In this document: positions 17,996 to 25,936 of the stretch, one piece after another | Numbering within the stretch: position 1 is the stretch's first letter | Layout of the letters: each line of letters starts with the position of its first letter | Program-made: the position numbers and the translations under genes | Notes under the pieces: generated by a model | Databases searched by the model: none | The model's input: the letters and a program-made list of their open reading frames with translations, nothing else | What the model was told of the DNA's origin: nothing | DNA from: Planctomycetota bacterium | GTDB taxonomy: Bacteria > Planctomycetota > Phycisphaerae > Sedimentisphaerales > Anaerohalosphaeraceae | Reading direction: 5' to 3' | Assembly: GCA_023143375.1 (NCBI GenBank) | Contig: JAGLHQ010000194.1 | Span: 1 to 42,238, forward strand | DNA length: 42,238 bases

Positions 17996-18985
17996 CTACA
18001 TTGGAGAAGGTAGTTCGCACATTGGGTTGTGCGGATCCTGGATACAATCAAGTAACCAGTCTTCTGCTAAATCGCGCAAGTTGTAAATGTCATAAAGGCT
18101 CTGCCAGCCAGCAGCTAAATCTGCATAGTCTGCTAAGTCTATTTTGCAATCAAAATTGAGATCCATCAGCGGTGGTATACATTCCACATAAGCTAAATTC
18201 ATAACTGTAGTAAAGCCTGGATTCGTCGTAGTGTCCACTATCACATTGCCTGGAATGCCACTGCCGGTTATTAGCCCGGCAAAGATATAATCGTATATAA
18301 CCAAGTGAAAATCACCAGGAAGGGTAAGTTGGCCAGAACCGTTAATGTCAATCACCGAGCCAGGCTGAATTGAGGTCCCAGCAGGGTGTATATCGCTCAG
18401 ATTCAGAATACTCCCGTCATTGACGGTTAATGTGGCAACACCGCCTGATGGGTCAACAGCGTTAATTGTGCCAAGACCGAGCATGCCGCCAACGTTGACA
18501 ACGCCACCTGCGTTGATCTCGATGATAGCAGTTGAGGTAGCCTGAGTAGCACACCACAGATGACTGTCCAGGTTCAAAGTTCCGCTGACCTCAACGATAC
18601 CGGTTACAAGGCTATTGCCGGCAACCACCAACCAATCGTTACTGGTGACAGTTCCGCCTGCGTTGACTATCAGTGTACCGGTACAAGTACCGTTGTTTCC
18701 AACCGTGCTGGTGCCCAACATTGTAAGGCTTCCACCGGCATTAACGATCAAGTTACCGGATTCATCAACACCAATCTCAAGGCTTAAAATATCCGGGGCC
18801 GTAGCGGCCAGTGTAACTGTGTTGTTGTCCCAGTTTATTCGGACAGTATCGGATGAGCCGGGCACGTGAGAACAAGTCCAGCTGGCTCCATTCATCCAGT
18901 CTCCACTGCCTATATAACCACATGCATCGGCCCAAGCTACACCAACTAAACCTACAACCATTAACAATAAAACTAATTTCTTCAT
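17996..18985 (-). CDS. Secreted beta-helix protein with dockerin-like C-terminus
   Basis: Predicted exported surface or matrix protein, about 329 residues. A signal peptide is clear (MKKLVLLLMVVGLVGVAWA, cleavage after residue 19). The middle (about 45-240) is built of short repeats such as LIVNAGGSLT, IEINAGGVVNVGG and LTVNDGS, typical of right-handed beta-helix proteins. The C-terminus carries one EF-hand-like calcium loop, DLNFDCKIDLADYADLA, and a second partial half (NLRDLAEDW), as in the dockerin-like tails frequent in Phycisphaerae proteins. Start chosen at 18985 because a strong GGGAGGAAG ribosome site lies just before it; an upstream in-frame ATG would extend the protein by 12 residues but spoil the signal peptide. 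Function unknown. Confidence 0.8.
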   Translation of the reverse strand: MKKLVLLLMVVGLVGVAWADACGYIGSGDWMNGASWTCSHVPGSSDTVRINWDNNTVTLAATAPDILSLEIGVDESGNLIVNAGGSLTMLGTSTVGNNGTCTGTLIVNAGGTVTSNDWLVVAGNSLVTGIVEVSGTLNLDSHLWCATQATSTAIIEINAGGVVNVGGMLGLGTINAVDPSGGVATLTVNDGSILNLSDIHPAGTSIQPGSVIDINGSGQLTLPGDFHLVIYDYIFAGLITGSGIPGNVIVDTTTNPGFTTVMNLAYVECIPPLMDLNFDCKIDLADYADLAAGWQSLYDIYNLRDLAEDWLLDCIQDPHNPMCELPSPM

Positions 18986-19332
18986 TCTTACTTCCTCCCA
19001 AAAAATTCCAATTACCGTCAACTGAGAATAATCTGTGGAAAAAAGAAATGAAAAAACAAGACATCCTGATCAATGTCTTAGCTCCCTCAATTTTCCTGCC
19101 CCTACTAGGTACTGCCAGCCTCCTCTTTACTGTTATGCATTGTCCATAAAACAAAAACAACGTATATCCACATATTTAATCCTACAAACTCTTCTTTGAA
19201 AAGTCAAGGGGTAATTTTTAAAACAAGCCGGTTTTCGAAATTTTTGCAGGTTTTATCGGACTAACGCCGACTAATACAGGCGTGTTTAAGTCTTGAATAC
19301 TAAGCTCTATCCGCCGTCAAACGCACTTTTGC
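18986..19332. other. Intergenic stretch of about 350 bases
   Basis: Leader of the minus-strand secreted protein and tail of the region behind the protease gene. It is rather A/T-rich in the middle. I see no gene, tRNA, clear terminator or repeat here besides the ribosome site at 18991-18999. Confidence 0.4.
18991..18999 (-). promoter_or_regulatory. Strong Shine-Dalgarno site deciding the start at 18985
   Basis: On the minus strand the sequence reads GGGAGGAAG, five bases before the ATG of the secreted beta-helix protein. It selects the MKKLVLLL start over the ATG 36 bases upstream. Confidence 0.7.
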
Positions 19333-20871
19333 TTACTCGATTTTACTATTTGGCTTCGGGGTTGTGACGTTCCATGCGAGGGCATATTTTTGCAGTTTTT
19401 CGTTTTGGCTGTTCGATATGACCACAAGCTCATAATCCGCATGGTTCGGATCGATGGCGTAATAGATATGTTCGGCGTTATCCGTTTTGCTGTCGCTATG
19501 ATCGATCATGAGCCATTTATCGTCGCCTTCGTCTGCCCACAGTTCCAGGCGAAGGTCGCTTTGCCCGGATTCCTTTGCAAACGGATACTCGTTTTGGTAT
19601 GCAAAGTTCCACGCCAGCGTCGCGGTGATGAATTGTTCTGCGTCCGGCCTGTCGATCTTAAAGGCGTATGCCCTTTCTGCGAGTTCATTGTTTTCAATAC
19701 TATTGTTGTCCCACCCGGCCGCTGTTGTATCGGCAGGTTTGCTTTGGCCTGCGTCCAGCAGATCGGCGGCAGCAGCGGCGTTGATGACTCCGGCGCCCTG
19801 AACCTTGTCCAGCGGAACGGCGTGATCGTCATCTTTGGTTTGCTCGCCCTTATGCCAGCCGGGCAGTTTGTCAGCGCTGGTTAGCAGTATCGACTTTATC
19901 ACGCAGTTGCCGTTATTGTTTGCCAGTGCCCCCTGCAAACGCGGCGTGGTGTTTGCCTTTTGAACGAGCAGGGCCGCGGAACCGCTAACAACCGGTGCTG
20001 CAAAGCTGGTATAGTCCCCGCTTATGTCATATTCGCTTAGGCTGTCCGCGGTCGGCACAAGGCAGTTGCCCGGAGCTACGATGTCAGGTTTGCAGCGAGC
20101 GTCGGATGTTGGCCCGGCGCTGGAATGGGTCGGCACCGGCAGGGTGAAGTTCTTCAATCCCCACGCGATGTCAGCAGATAGCGAAGAGTCTACGACGCCA
20201 ACGCCGATGACGTTTGCGTTTGATCCCGGGTACAACAGAGGGTCAAATGCGTCGCTTCCGTTGCCAACGCCCGCTACGGTGATAAGTCCGGTTTCTTCGA
20301 TGAGGTTGTCTATCCCGCGTGTCCACCAGTCCTCAAAGGCCAGCCCAAGGCTAAACGTCAGTATGTCGCTATCGAGTTGCTGGCCGGCGTAGATGTAGTT
20401 AACGATGAATCGCCAGAACTCGTAGACGTTTACGTTAGCTGCGGGCGCTGCTCCTTTGTATTGGAACCTGCCGATCTCGCTATAGAAGCCGTTGGGGTCC
20501 GCTCCGGTAAGGATCGCACCGATAGCCGTTGCGTGGTCGCTTACCCCGGCGATTGTATCGATCCGATCTGCGAATGTTATATTGCTGGTGCTAAAGCAAT
20601 CGTGCGCTGTGTTGATCTGGTAGTCTTCTTGCGGCAGGCCGTCGTCGTAGGTGATGGATCTACACACTGCGGCGATCCTTACGCCGGAGCCGGTTAGGTT
20701 TGGGTCATTGTTTTGCAGGCTGAACGTGCCAATGTAATCAAGAGCGCCCGGCTGGAGCGGAAGCCCGTCACGTCCTATAACGATTGATGCACAGCAGGCG
20801 ATAACTGTAAGAATAACGATTACAGTTAGGGATTTGCCGCTAAAGGATTTTAATAACCCGATTTTCAGCAT
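19333..20871 (-). CDS. Subtilisin-like (S8) serine protease, catalytic Asp not at its usual place
   Basis: About 512 residues. An N-terminal hydrophobic segment (residues 15-32) is a signal peptide or anchor. The S8 fold is recognisable: His113 in SDHATAIGAILTG, oxyanion Asn204 in TVAGVGNGS, CKPDIVAPG near 260-268, and the nucleophile Ser289 in YTSFAAPVVSGSAALL. The first triad motif, normally V-A-V-x-D-T-G, reads VRIAAVCRSITYDDG (64-78), so Cys or Arg sits where Asp is expected. A C-terminal beta-rich domain (about 400-512) follows. It could use a nearby Asp (76, 77 or 83) or be inactive. Start chosen at 20871 because it gives a normal signal sequence; an ATG 66 bases upstream is also open. 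Confidence 0.8.
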   Translation of the reverse strand: MLKIGLLKSFSGKSLTVIVILTVIACCASIVIGRDGLPLQPGALDYIGTFSLQNNDPNLTGSGVRIAAVCRSITYDDGLPQEDYQINTAHDCFSTSNITFADRIDTIAGVSDHATAIGAILTGADPNGFYSEIGRFQYKGAAPAANVNVYEFWRFIVNYIYAGQQLDSDILTFSLGLAFEDWWTRGIDNLIEETGLITVAGVGNGSDAFDPLLYPGSNANVIGVGVVDSSLSADIAWGLKNFTLPVPTHSSAGPTSDARCKPDIVAPGNCLVPTADSLSEYDISGDYTSFAAPVVSGSAALLVQKANTTPRLQGALANNNGNCVIKSILLTSADKLPGWHKGEQTKDDDHAVPLDKVQGAGVINAAAAADLLDAGQSKPADTTAAGWDNNSIENNELAERAYAFKIDRPDAEQFITATLAWNFAYQNEYPFAKESGQSDLRLELWADEGDDKWLMIDHSDSKTDNAEHIYYAIDPNHADYELVVISNSQNEKLQKYALAWNVTTPKPNSKIE

Positions 20872-21082
20872 TGGTATACCTATCATCGCCCAATAAATGC
20901 CGCACAAAGAATATGGCCCTATAAATACAGCGTTCATTATACCAGAATCGGCGATGTTTTACAAGTGCCAAATTAAGCCGGTCAAGATAGCGTCTAATTA
21001 CGTCATTTTTACCTATTTTATTGCTTTACACCAATTATTGCTGTAAAATGCTATTCAATATTATTATTTCGAGGGTAGTAAA

Positions 21083-22555
21083 GTGCGTATAAGCATAAAA
21101 ATACTGTTTTTAATTATCCTGACCCTGCCCTGCATGGCAACAGCAGGCAGAAAACACCACAAACCCCAGCCGGAAAAAATAAATGCAACCGTAGACGAAA
21201 AACTTGCCCTCCAAGAAAAGGCGAACGATAACTTTGAAAAAAACATCACCCAGCGGATCGACAATTTCAAATGGCATATAACCGCTATAGTTGCTTTATT
21301 TGGCGCTGTTATAACAGCGATCTCCATAGCCGTAACTCTTTTTACTACACATAAGAAAAAAGAGATTGACCAAAAACTTTCAGATGCCGAACAAGCTGCT
21401 GGCAGAGTTAGGGAATTAGAATTCCAGGCTCAACAGCTGGTTTCTGATATGAATTTAAGATTTCAAGAGCAAATCAACCAGCTAAGCGATAAAGGAAAAT
21501 CGCTATTTGATGACATTGACAAACGCATTGATGGCATCGTTAAGGTTAAACTTGACGAGCTTGACGCAAAAGGCGAAGCCATCACAAACCAAGCCGAAAA
21601 TCAGCGAAAGATCAACGAACTATGGAACAAAGCTTTGAAAGCAATGAAAGAAGAAGACTTTGCCACCGCCTGTGATTATTGGTCTCAGATTATAGAGCTT
21701 AACACTAATGATCATAATGCATTTAATAATTGGGGCAGTGCACTTTTAAAACAGGCAAGCGCAAAGACAGGTAACGAAGCGGACAAACTGTTCATAGAGG
21801 CTTGTGAAAAACTTGATAAGGCTGATAAAATCAAACCTAATAACTCTAACACTTTTTTTAACTGGGCCCTCACTCTTACAAACTGGGCAATGACAAAAGA
21901 TGGTAAAGAAGCGGATAAAATATTTGCAGATGCCTGTGGAAAATATGATAAAGCTACACAATTAAATCCCAATGATGATGAAGCTTTTAGTAACTGGGGC
22001 AGTACCCTTGTAGAATGGGCGAAGAAAAAAGCTGGAGGTGAAGGTGAAAAGTTTTTACACAAAGCCTGCGAAAAGTGTAATGTGGCAGCTATAATAAATC
22101 CTAACCTTTACAACGCTTTCAATAATTGGGGCAATGCGCTTTTACAATTGGCAAAGATAAAAAATGTTGATGAGACAGAGAGCCTATTTGCAGATGCTTG
22201 TGAAAAATATGATAAAGCTATACAATTAAAATCTAACTATTATGAGGCTTTCAATAATTGGGGTTGCTTATTGCTGGATTGGGCAAAAACAAAAAGTGAT
22301 CCAGAACGAACAAGGTTATTGGAAGAAGCCAAAGAAAAATGCTTAAACGCAGAATCCATCAAACAGGGCTTTGGTTCTTATAATATGGCGTGTGCATTTG
22401 CCTTGCAAGGCAATAAAGAGAAATGCAGAGAATGGCTCGAAAAAGGGCAGGGACATAATACATTAGAAACACGCAAACATGCTGAAAAAGATACAGACCT
22501 TGACAGCGTTCGCAATGAGCACTGGTTTAAGAAAATCCGCTGGAAAAACGAATAA
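21083..22555 (+). CDS. Membrane-anchored TPR repeat protein
   Basis: 490 residues, function unknown. GTG start with GAGGG seven bases before it. A signal-like segment (1-20) and a second membrane helix (about 68-88, ITAIVALFGAVITAISIAV) are followed by a coiled coil (about 90-175). At least five tetratricopeptide-like repeats of about 45-50 residues then run from about 175 to 430, each with a core like AFNNWGxALxxxA and a second helix ACEKYDKAxxLxPN. The last part (NMACAFALQGNKEKCREWLEKG, near 435-455) looks like a TPR end-of-group unit. The repeats suggest a protein-binding scaffold at the membrane. The 493-bp direct repeat starts seven bases after its stop. Confidence 0.75.
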   Translation: MRISIKILFLIILTLPCMATAGRKHHKPQPEKINATVDEKLALQEKANDNFEKNITQRIDNFKWHITAIVALFGAVITAISIAVTLFTTHKKKEIDQKLSDAEQAAGRVRELEFQAQQLVSDMNLRFQEQINQLSDKGKSLFDDIDKRIDGIVKVKLDELDAKGEAITNQAENQRKINELWNKALKAMKEEDFATACDYWSQIIELNTNDHNAFNNWGSALLKQASAKTGNEADKLFIEACEKLDKADKIKPNNSNTFFNWALTLTNWAMTKDGKEADKIFADACGKYDKATQLNPNDDEAFSNWGSTLVEWAKKKAGGEGEKFLHKACEKCNVAAIINPNLYNAFNNWGNALLQLAKIKNVDETESLFADACEKYDKAIQLKSNYYEAFNNWGCLLLDWAKTKSDPERTRLLEEAKEKCLNAESIKQGFGSYNMACAFALQGNKEKCREWLEKGQGHNTLETRKHAEKDTDLDSVRNEHWFKKIRWKNE

Positions 22556-22561
22556 ACCATA

Positions 22562-23055
22562 TCTTTCAATTTTTTAAAAGGCAGCAGCGTGAAAGGCAGA
22601 GAACGATTCTTAACCGCACTGGATAATAAAAAAGCCGACCCCGCCAACTTGTATGCGTTTGCAGAGGAAGTTAAAACCTGCAAATATTAGTGAAAACAGT
22701 GGATAATTTCGTCTTTTTAGTGTTAAAATGTGCCCAAAATCGCCATTTTTTCGTTTCTTTTCCACAATATCAGCCGCTTTTAAACCCTTTTTAACCCTTT
22801 TTCTTTCCTTCTTTCCGTCCTTGAAAACTTATGAAGTCTCTGCGGTTATAATATTACAAGCATCACTTTCATCTTGGTCGCTATGAATCGGAGAAAAATC
22901 CCGCTATTCCATACGGGCTTCTTTCATTCGTTTTTTCATTAGCGTAGGCTGCGGTGAACGTCAAGCGTAAAGTCGCTGCAACAAGGCACTTACATCCCAC
23001 AATTTACCCATTTTAACTAAAAGAGACCGGGTCTCGTTTCGTTACAATAGGCAAT
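22562..23055. repeat. 493-bp direct repeat, copy A
   Basis: Nearly identical to 23122-23614, offset by 560 bases with one base-length difference in a T run. It starts just after the TPR gene stop. It holds the end of a reading frame (VKGRERFLTALDNKKADPAN...), a pyrimidine-rich tract and a near-palindrome GAGACCGGGTCTC near the right end. I see no terminal inverted repeats and no transposase. Confidence 0.9.
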
Positions 23056-23063
23056 TTAAGCAC

Positions 23064-23249
23064 TTGGTCATCAGCTTTTTTCGGGCTATGGATCAAAACT
23101 ATGATATAATACAGTTCGACTTCTTTCAATTTTTAAAAGGCAGCAGCGTGAAAGGCAGAGAACGATTTTTAACCGCACTGGATAATAAAAAAGCCGACCC
23201 CGCCAACTTGTATGCGTTTGCAGAGGAAGTTAAAACCTGCAAATATTAG
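23064..23249 (+). CDS. Doubtful 61-codon ORF at repeat copy B
   Basis: Begins in the 66-base spacer between the two direct repeats and runs into copy B, ending ...FAEEVKTCKY. The C-terminal 36 codons are the same in both repeat copies, with one synonymous change (TTC/TTT). The N-terminal part is unique and there is no good ribosome site. I recognise no family. It may be the leftover 3' end of a deleted gene or a chance frame. Confidence 0.25.
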   Translation: MVISFFRAMDQNYDIIQFDFFQFLKGSSVKGRERFLTALDNKKADPANLYAFAEEVKTCKY

Positions 23250-23614
23250 TGAAAACAGTGGATAATTTCGTCTTTGTGCTGTTAAAATGTGCCCAAAATC
23301 GCCTTTTTTTCATTTCTTTTGCATAATAACAGCCGCTTTTTATCACTTTTTAACCCTTTTTCTTTCCTTCTTTCCGTCCTTGAAAACTTATGAAGTCTCT
23401 GCGGTTATAATATTACAAGCATCACTTTCATCTTGGTCGCTATGAATCGGAGAAAAATCCCGCTATTCCATACGGGCTTCTTTCATTCATTTTTTCATTA
23501 GCGTAGGCTGCGGTGAATGTCAAGCGTAAAGTCGCTGCAACAAAGCACTTACATCCCACAATTTACCCATTTTAACTAAAAGAGACCGGGTCTCGTTTCG
23601 TTACAATAGGTAAT
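23122..23614. repeat. 493-bp direct repeat, copy B
   Basis: Second copy of 22562-23055. Differences cluster in the non-coding middle (for example around 23270-23345), while the short reading frame at the left end differs by only one synonymous base. The A-rich segment with the candidate structured RNA follows about 80 bases after it. Confidence 0.9.
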
Positions 23615-23691
23615 CTACAAGGCTTTCTCTAACTCATGCCTGGTGTTAGAAGAGGTTTTTTTAAAAAATGTTAAATTTTTACAAAACAAAT

Positions 23692-23719
23692 TTGACTTGT
23701 TAATTATATAGTGTATAAT
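23692..23719 (+). promoter_or_regulatory. Strong sigma70-type promoter
   Basis: TTGACT (23692-23697), 16-base spacer, perfect TATAAT (23714-23719). This is the best-matching promoter in the window. The expected transcript start (about 23726) falls at the first of four small hairpins and no gene starts within 550 bases. Confidence 0.6.
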
Positions 23720-23724
23720 ATGAG

Positions 23725-23820
23725 TGTCTCAGCAGAGACAGGATTCAGGTCAAGAGACCACGCCAGGATAGCAATCCACGAAATAGCGATAGCGTCGCAA
23801 GATAGCTCTTTGAAAATAAA
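23725..23820 (+). ncRNA. Candidate structured leader/small RNA with four tandem hairpins
   Basis: Directly after a good promoter come four perfect short hairpins: TGTCTC-AGCA-GAGACA (23725-23740), GGTC-AAGA-GACC (23748-23759), GGAT-AGCA-ATCC (23766-23777) and GCGA-TAGCG-TCGC (23786-23798). The strand AATCC (23773-23777) can instead pair with GGATT at 23741-23745, enclosing the second hairpin, so two exclusive folds exist. The segment AAGATAGCTCTTTGAAAAT follows. I could not match it to a riboswitch class. The RNA call is inferred from base pairing and the promoter. Confidence 0.4.
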
Positions 23821-24303
23821 AAATAGACACTAAAAAACAGTAAATTGAAAACTACCACCATTTTTGATTCAAAAATGAACTTTAGTGCGTTTAAAGCCTA
23901 AAAACGATGACCAAAAAACACAAAAAAACACAATTAGGAACAAAAAAACACAATTATGCGCAAAAACGAAACGAAATGGGACACTAATTTATTACAGAAA
24001 TGCACATAACAAGCAAACGAAATCAGCCGGTTTCTGCCTGAAGGCAGCGCAATTATGAACAAAAAAAGGTAAATTATGGAAAACAAACCCAATTTAATAA
24101 TCACAAAATCGCCATAAGCCAAGCAATAACAATGAATTAAGGAGATAGCCAAAAAACGCCAAAAAAAACAAACCCAATTTTAAAAACGCATAAACAAACA
24201 CAGAACGAAAGAGGAATAATCAATAATAATTAATAAATAATAAATTGAAAGGAGGACAAAAAAAAGCAATCAAAATCGAAGATCCGCCTTTGGAGGACTG
24301 AAT
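23821..24303. other. A-rich, gene-poor tract with short repeats
   Basis: About 480 bases, very rich in A on the plus strand, with no credible gene. The 16-mer CAAAAAAACACAATTA occurs at 23921-23936 and 23941-23956 (20-base period). A small hairpin CTGCC-TGAA-GGCAG is at 24034-24047. Several start codons open only tiny frames (up to 13 codons). Near the right end are two GGAGG sites (24251-24255 and 24292-24296); only the second has a start codon at normal distance. It looks like a long untranslated leader or decayed DNA. Confidence 0.4.
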
Positions 24304-24390
24304 ATGGAAAATCAAAGCCAATTATTCTTTTTATATTGGGGTTGCATCGGGTTGGTCGTTTTGCTATACTCTTGCAGGTTTTGGTGGTAA
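24304..24390 (+). CDS. Possible 28-residue single-helix membrane peptide
   Basis: MENQSQLFFLYWGCIGLVVL then LYSCRFWW and a TAA stop. A perfect GGAGG (24292-24296) lies seven bases before the ATG. The peptide is one hydrophobic helix rich in aromatic residues. The GGAGG lies in the 3' arm of an imperfect hairpin (ATCCGCC-TTT-GGAGGAC, 24282-24298) related to the palindromic repeats of this region, so its translation might be gated. Against it: the same DNA holds a good promoter for pyrR (24342-24370). Function unknown; a small toxin-like or regulatory membrane peptide is possible. Confidence 0.4.
   Translation: MENQSQLFFLYWGCIGLVVLLYSCRFWW
24342..24370 (+). promoter_or_regulatory. Candidate promoter for the pyr operon
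   Basis: TTGCAT (24342-24347), 17-base spacer, TATACT (24365-24370), giving a transcript start near 24377, before the leader ORF and pyrR. It overlaps the possible 28-residue peptide frame. Confidence 0.45.
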
Positions 24391-24393
24391 ATA

Positions 24394-24453
24394 ATGGATT
24401 TTTTAGCCAAAACAGCAGAATTTAAGACTTCTTTGAGGCGAAAGCGGACATGA
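24394..24453 (+). CDS. Possible 19-codon leader ORF overlapping pyrR
   Basis: ATG at 24394 opens a frame reading [19 protein letters not shown] that stops in TGA (24451-24453), sharing bases with the pyrR ATG (24450-24452). The ATGA overlap would couple pyrR translation to this leader. There is no clear ribosome site of its own. Evidence is positional only. Confidence 0.3.
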   Translation: MDFLAKTAEFKTSLRRKRT

Positions 24454-24977
24454 AAGAGATCCTCAGTGCTGAACAGATCGAAAAGGCACTTAGCGATTTG
24501 GTAAATCGCATCGCACTTGATATTGACCCGAATACCGAAGTAGCAGTCATCGGCATCCGCAGCAGGGGTGAGATATTAGCACAACGCCTGGTCAAAAAAC
24601 TCTCCGAAAAACTCAAACGTGAAATAGAGCTCGGCGTTCTCGACATCACCCTTTACCGTGACGACATCAACGATCCGCAAGGCGAAACCCAGCCGACCGT
24701 CCGCAGCACCGAGATCGAATTCGATATATCCGATAAGCTCATCATCCTTGTCGACGACGTTCTATACACCGGAAGAAGCACACGCTCAGCGCTGGATGCA
24801 CTAATGGACCTGGGCAGACCAAAGGCGATACGCCTGGCAGTACTGGTAGACCGCGGGCACAGAGAACTTCCGATACAGGCAGACTATGTATCGTGCAGAG
24901 TGGACATCCCGGAAGCGCTGAAGGTTAGTGTGCATCTTACCGAGACAGATGACGTTGACAGAGTAACGGTAAAATAA
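24450..24977 (+). CDS. pyrR: PyrR bifunctional regulator/uracil phosphoribosyltransferase
   Basis: 175-residue PRTase-fold protein. In Gram-positives PyrR binds pyr mRNA to control attenuation and has weak uracil phosphoribosyltransferase activity. The PRPP-binding loop is [17 protein letters not shown] (about 98-114). [14 protein letters not shown] near residue 35 and DITLYRDD near residue 65 are typical. It is first in pyrR-pyrB-pyrC, overlapping pyrB by one base. I did not see a PyrR-type RNA binding loop or attenuator before it, so a regulatory role here is unproven. Confidence 0.93.
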   Translation: MKEILSAEQIEKALSDLVNRIALDIDPNTEVAVIGIRSRGEILAQRLVKKLSEKLKREIELGVLDITLYRDDINDPQGETQPTVRSTEIEFDISDKLIILVDDVLYTGRSTRSALDALMDLGRPKAIRLAVLVDRGHRELPIQADYVSCRVDIPEALKVSVHLTETDDVDRVTVK

Positions 24978-25936
24978 TGGGCAAGAAGAATAAAAAATTT
25001 GAATGGACACGAAAGCATCTGCTTGGTCTGCGCGACTTAACAGCTGAGGAGATCGGCTTTATCCTCGATACCGCAGAGGGTTTCGAGCAGGTCAGCACCC
25101 GTTCGATCAAGAAGGCTCCGACGCTTCGCGGGCGCGTGGTCGTTAACCTGTTCTTCGAGGACAGCACGCGTACGCGGGTCAGCTTCGGGCTCGCAGCCAA
25201 TCGGCTTAGCGCCGACGTGATTGATTTTAGCAAAACATCAAGCTCGGTTAGCAAGGGCGAAACGCTGCTGGATACCGCCAGAAACCTTGAAGCGATGGGG
25301 ATCGACATCGTCGTAATACGTCACTGCGCAGGCGGAGCGCCAAAACTTCTAAGCAAAAACATAAACGCATCCGTCATCAACGCCGGCGACGGGTTTAACG
25401 AGCATCCCACGCAGGCATTGCTGGATGTATACACGATACGAAAAGAACGCGGCAGCTTAAAAGGGCTTAAGATCGGTATCGCCGGGGACATTGCACATTC
25501 GCGCGTCGCACGCAGCGATATCTGGGCGATGACGAAACTCGGCGCAGAAGTAACGCTGATCGGACCGCCAACGCTTATGCCGGGCAAGGTCGAAGAGCTT
25601 CCGGTGAAAGTGTGCTACAAGCTTGACGATGTCATCGAAGAGCTTGACGTGATAAATATGTTGCGGATACAGTTCGAGCGGATGGGCAAGGCACAGTTCC
25701 CGTCGGTACGAGAGTATTCGCATTTTTTCGGGCTAACCGTCGAGCGAATGAAACGTGCCAAAGACGATATAATCGTGATGCATCCCGGGCCGATCAATCG
25801 GGGGCTTGAGATCGAATCGCAGGTCGCTGACGGCGCCAACAGCGTTATATTAAAGCAAGTCTCCAACGGGCTTGCAGTTCGGATGGCGGTACTTTTCCTG
25901 GTTAACCAGGCGGCGATGAAGAGACAAAAGAAATGA
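24977..25936 (+). CDS. pyrB: Aspartate carbamoyltransferase catalytic subunit
   Basis: Joins carbamoyl phosphate and aspartate to form N-carbamoylaspartate, the second step of pyrimidine synthesis. 319 residues. The carbamoyl-phosphate motif [12 protein letters not shown] is at about 56-67. [13 protein letters not shown] at about 87-99 supplies the loop lysine that completes the neighbouring subunit's site. [12 protein letters not shown] near 143 and MHPGPINRG near 272 are also family motifs. The stop overlaps the pyrC start by four bases (ATGA). No pyrI regulatory chain is adjacent. Confidence 0.97.
   Translation: MGKKNKKFEWTRKHLLGLRDLTAEEIGFILDTAEGFEQVSTRSIKKAPTLRGRVVVNLFFEDSTRTRVSFGLAANRLSADVIDFSKTSSSVSKGETLLDTARNLEAMGIDIVVIRHCAGGAPKLLSKNINASVINAGDGFNEHPTQALLDVYTIRKERGSLKGLKIGIAGDIAHSRVARSDIWAMTKLGAEVTLIGPPTLMPGKVEELPVKVCYKLDDVIEELDVINMLRIQFERMGKAQFPSVREYSHFFGLTVERMKRAKDDIIVMHPGPINRGLEIESQVADGANSVILKQVSNGLAVRMAVLFLVNQAAMKRQKK

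Noticed and set aside
22562-23614. Insertion sequence pair or MITE
   Set aside because: No transposase, no terminal inverted repeats and no target duplication were found at the repeat ends.
23911-23956. CRISPR-like spaced repeats
   Set aside because: Only two 16-base units with a 4-base gap, no cas genes, low complexity.
23934-24152. Hydrophobic 72-codon minus-strand frame
   Set aside because: Its Phe/Ile/Leu-rich product is what any A-rich plus strand would give; no ribosome site.
24391-24449. PyrR-dependent attenuator before pyrR
   Set aside because: No PyrR-binding loop, antiterminator or terminator hairpin is visible in this short leader.
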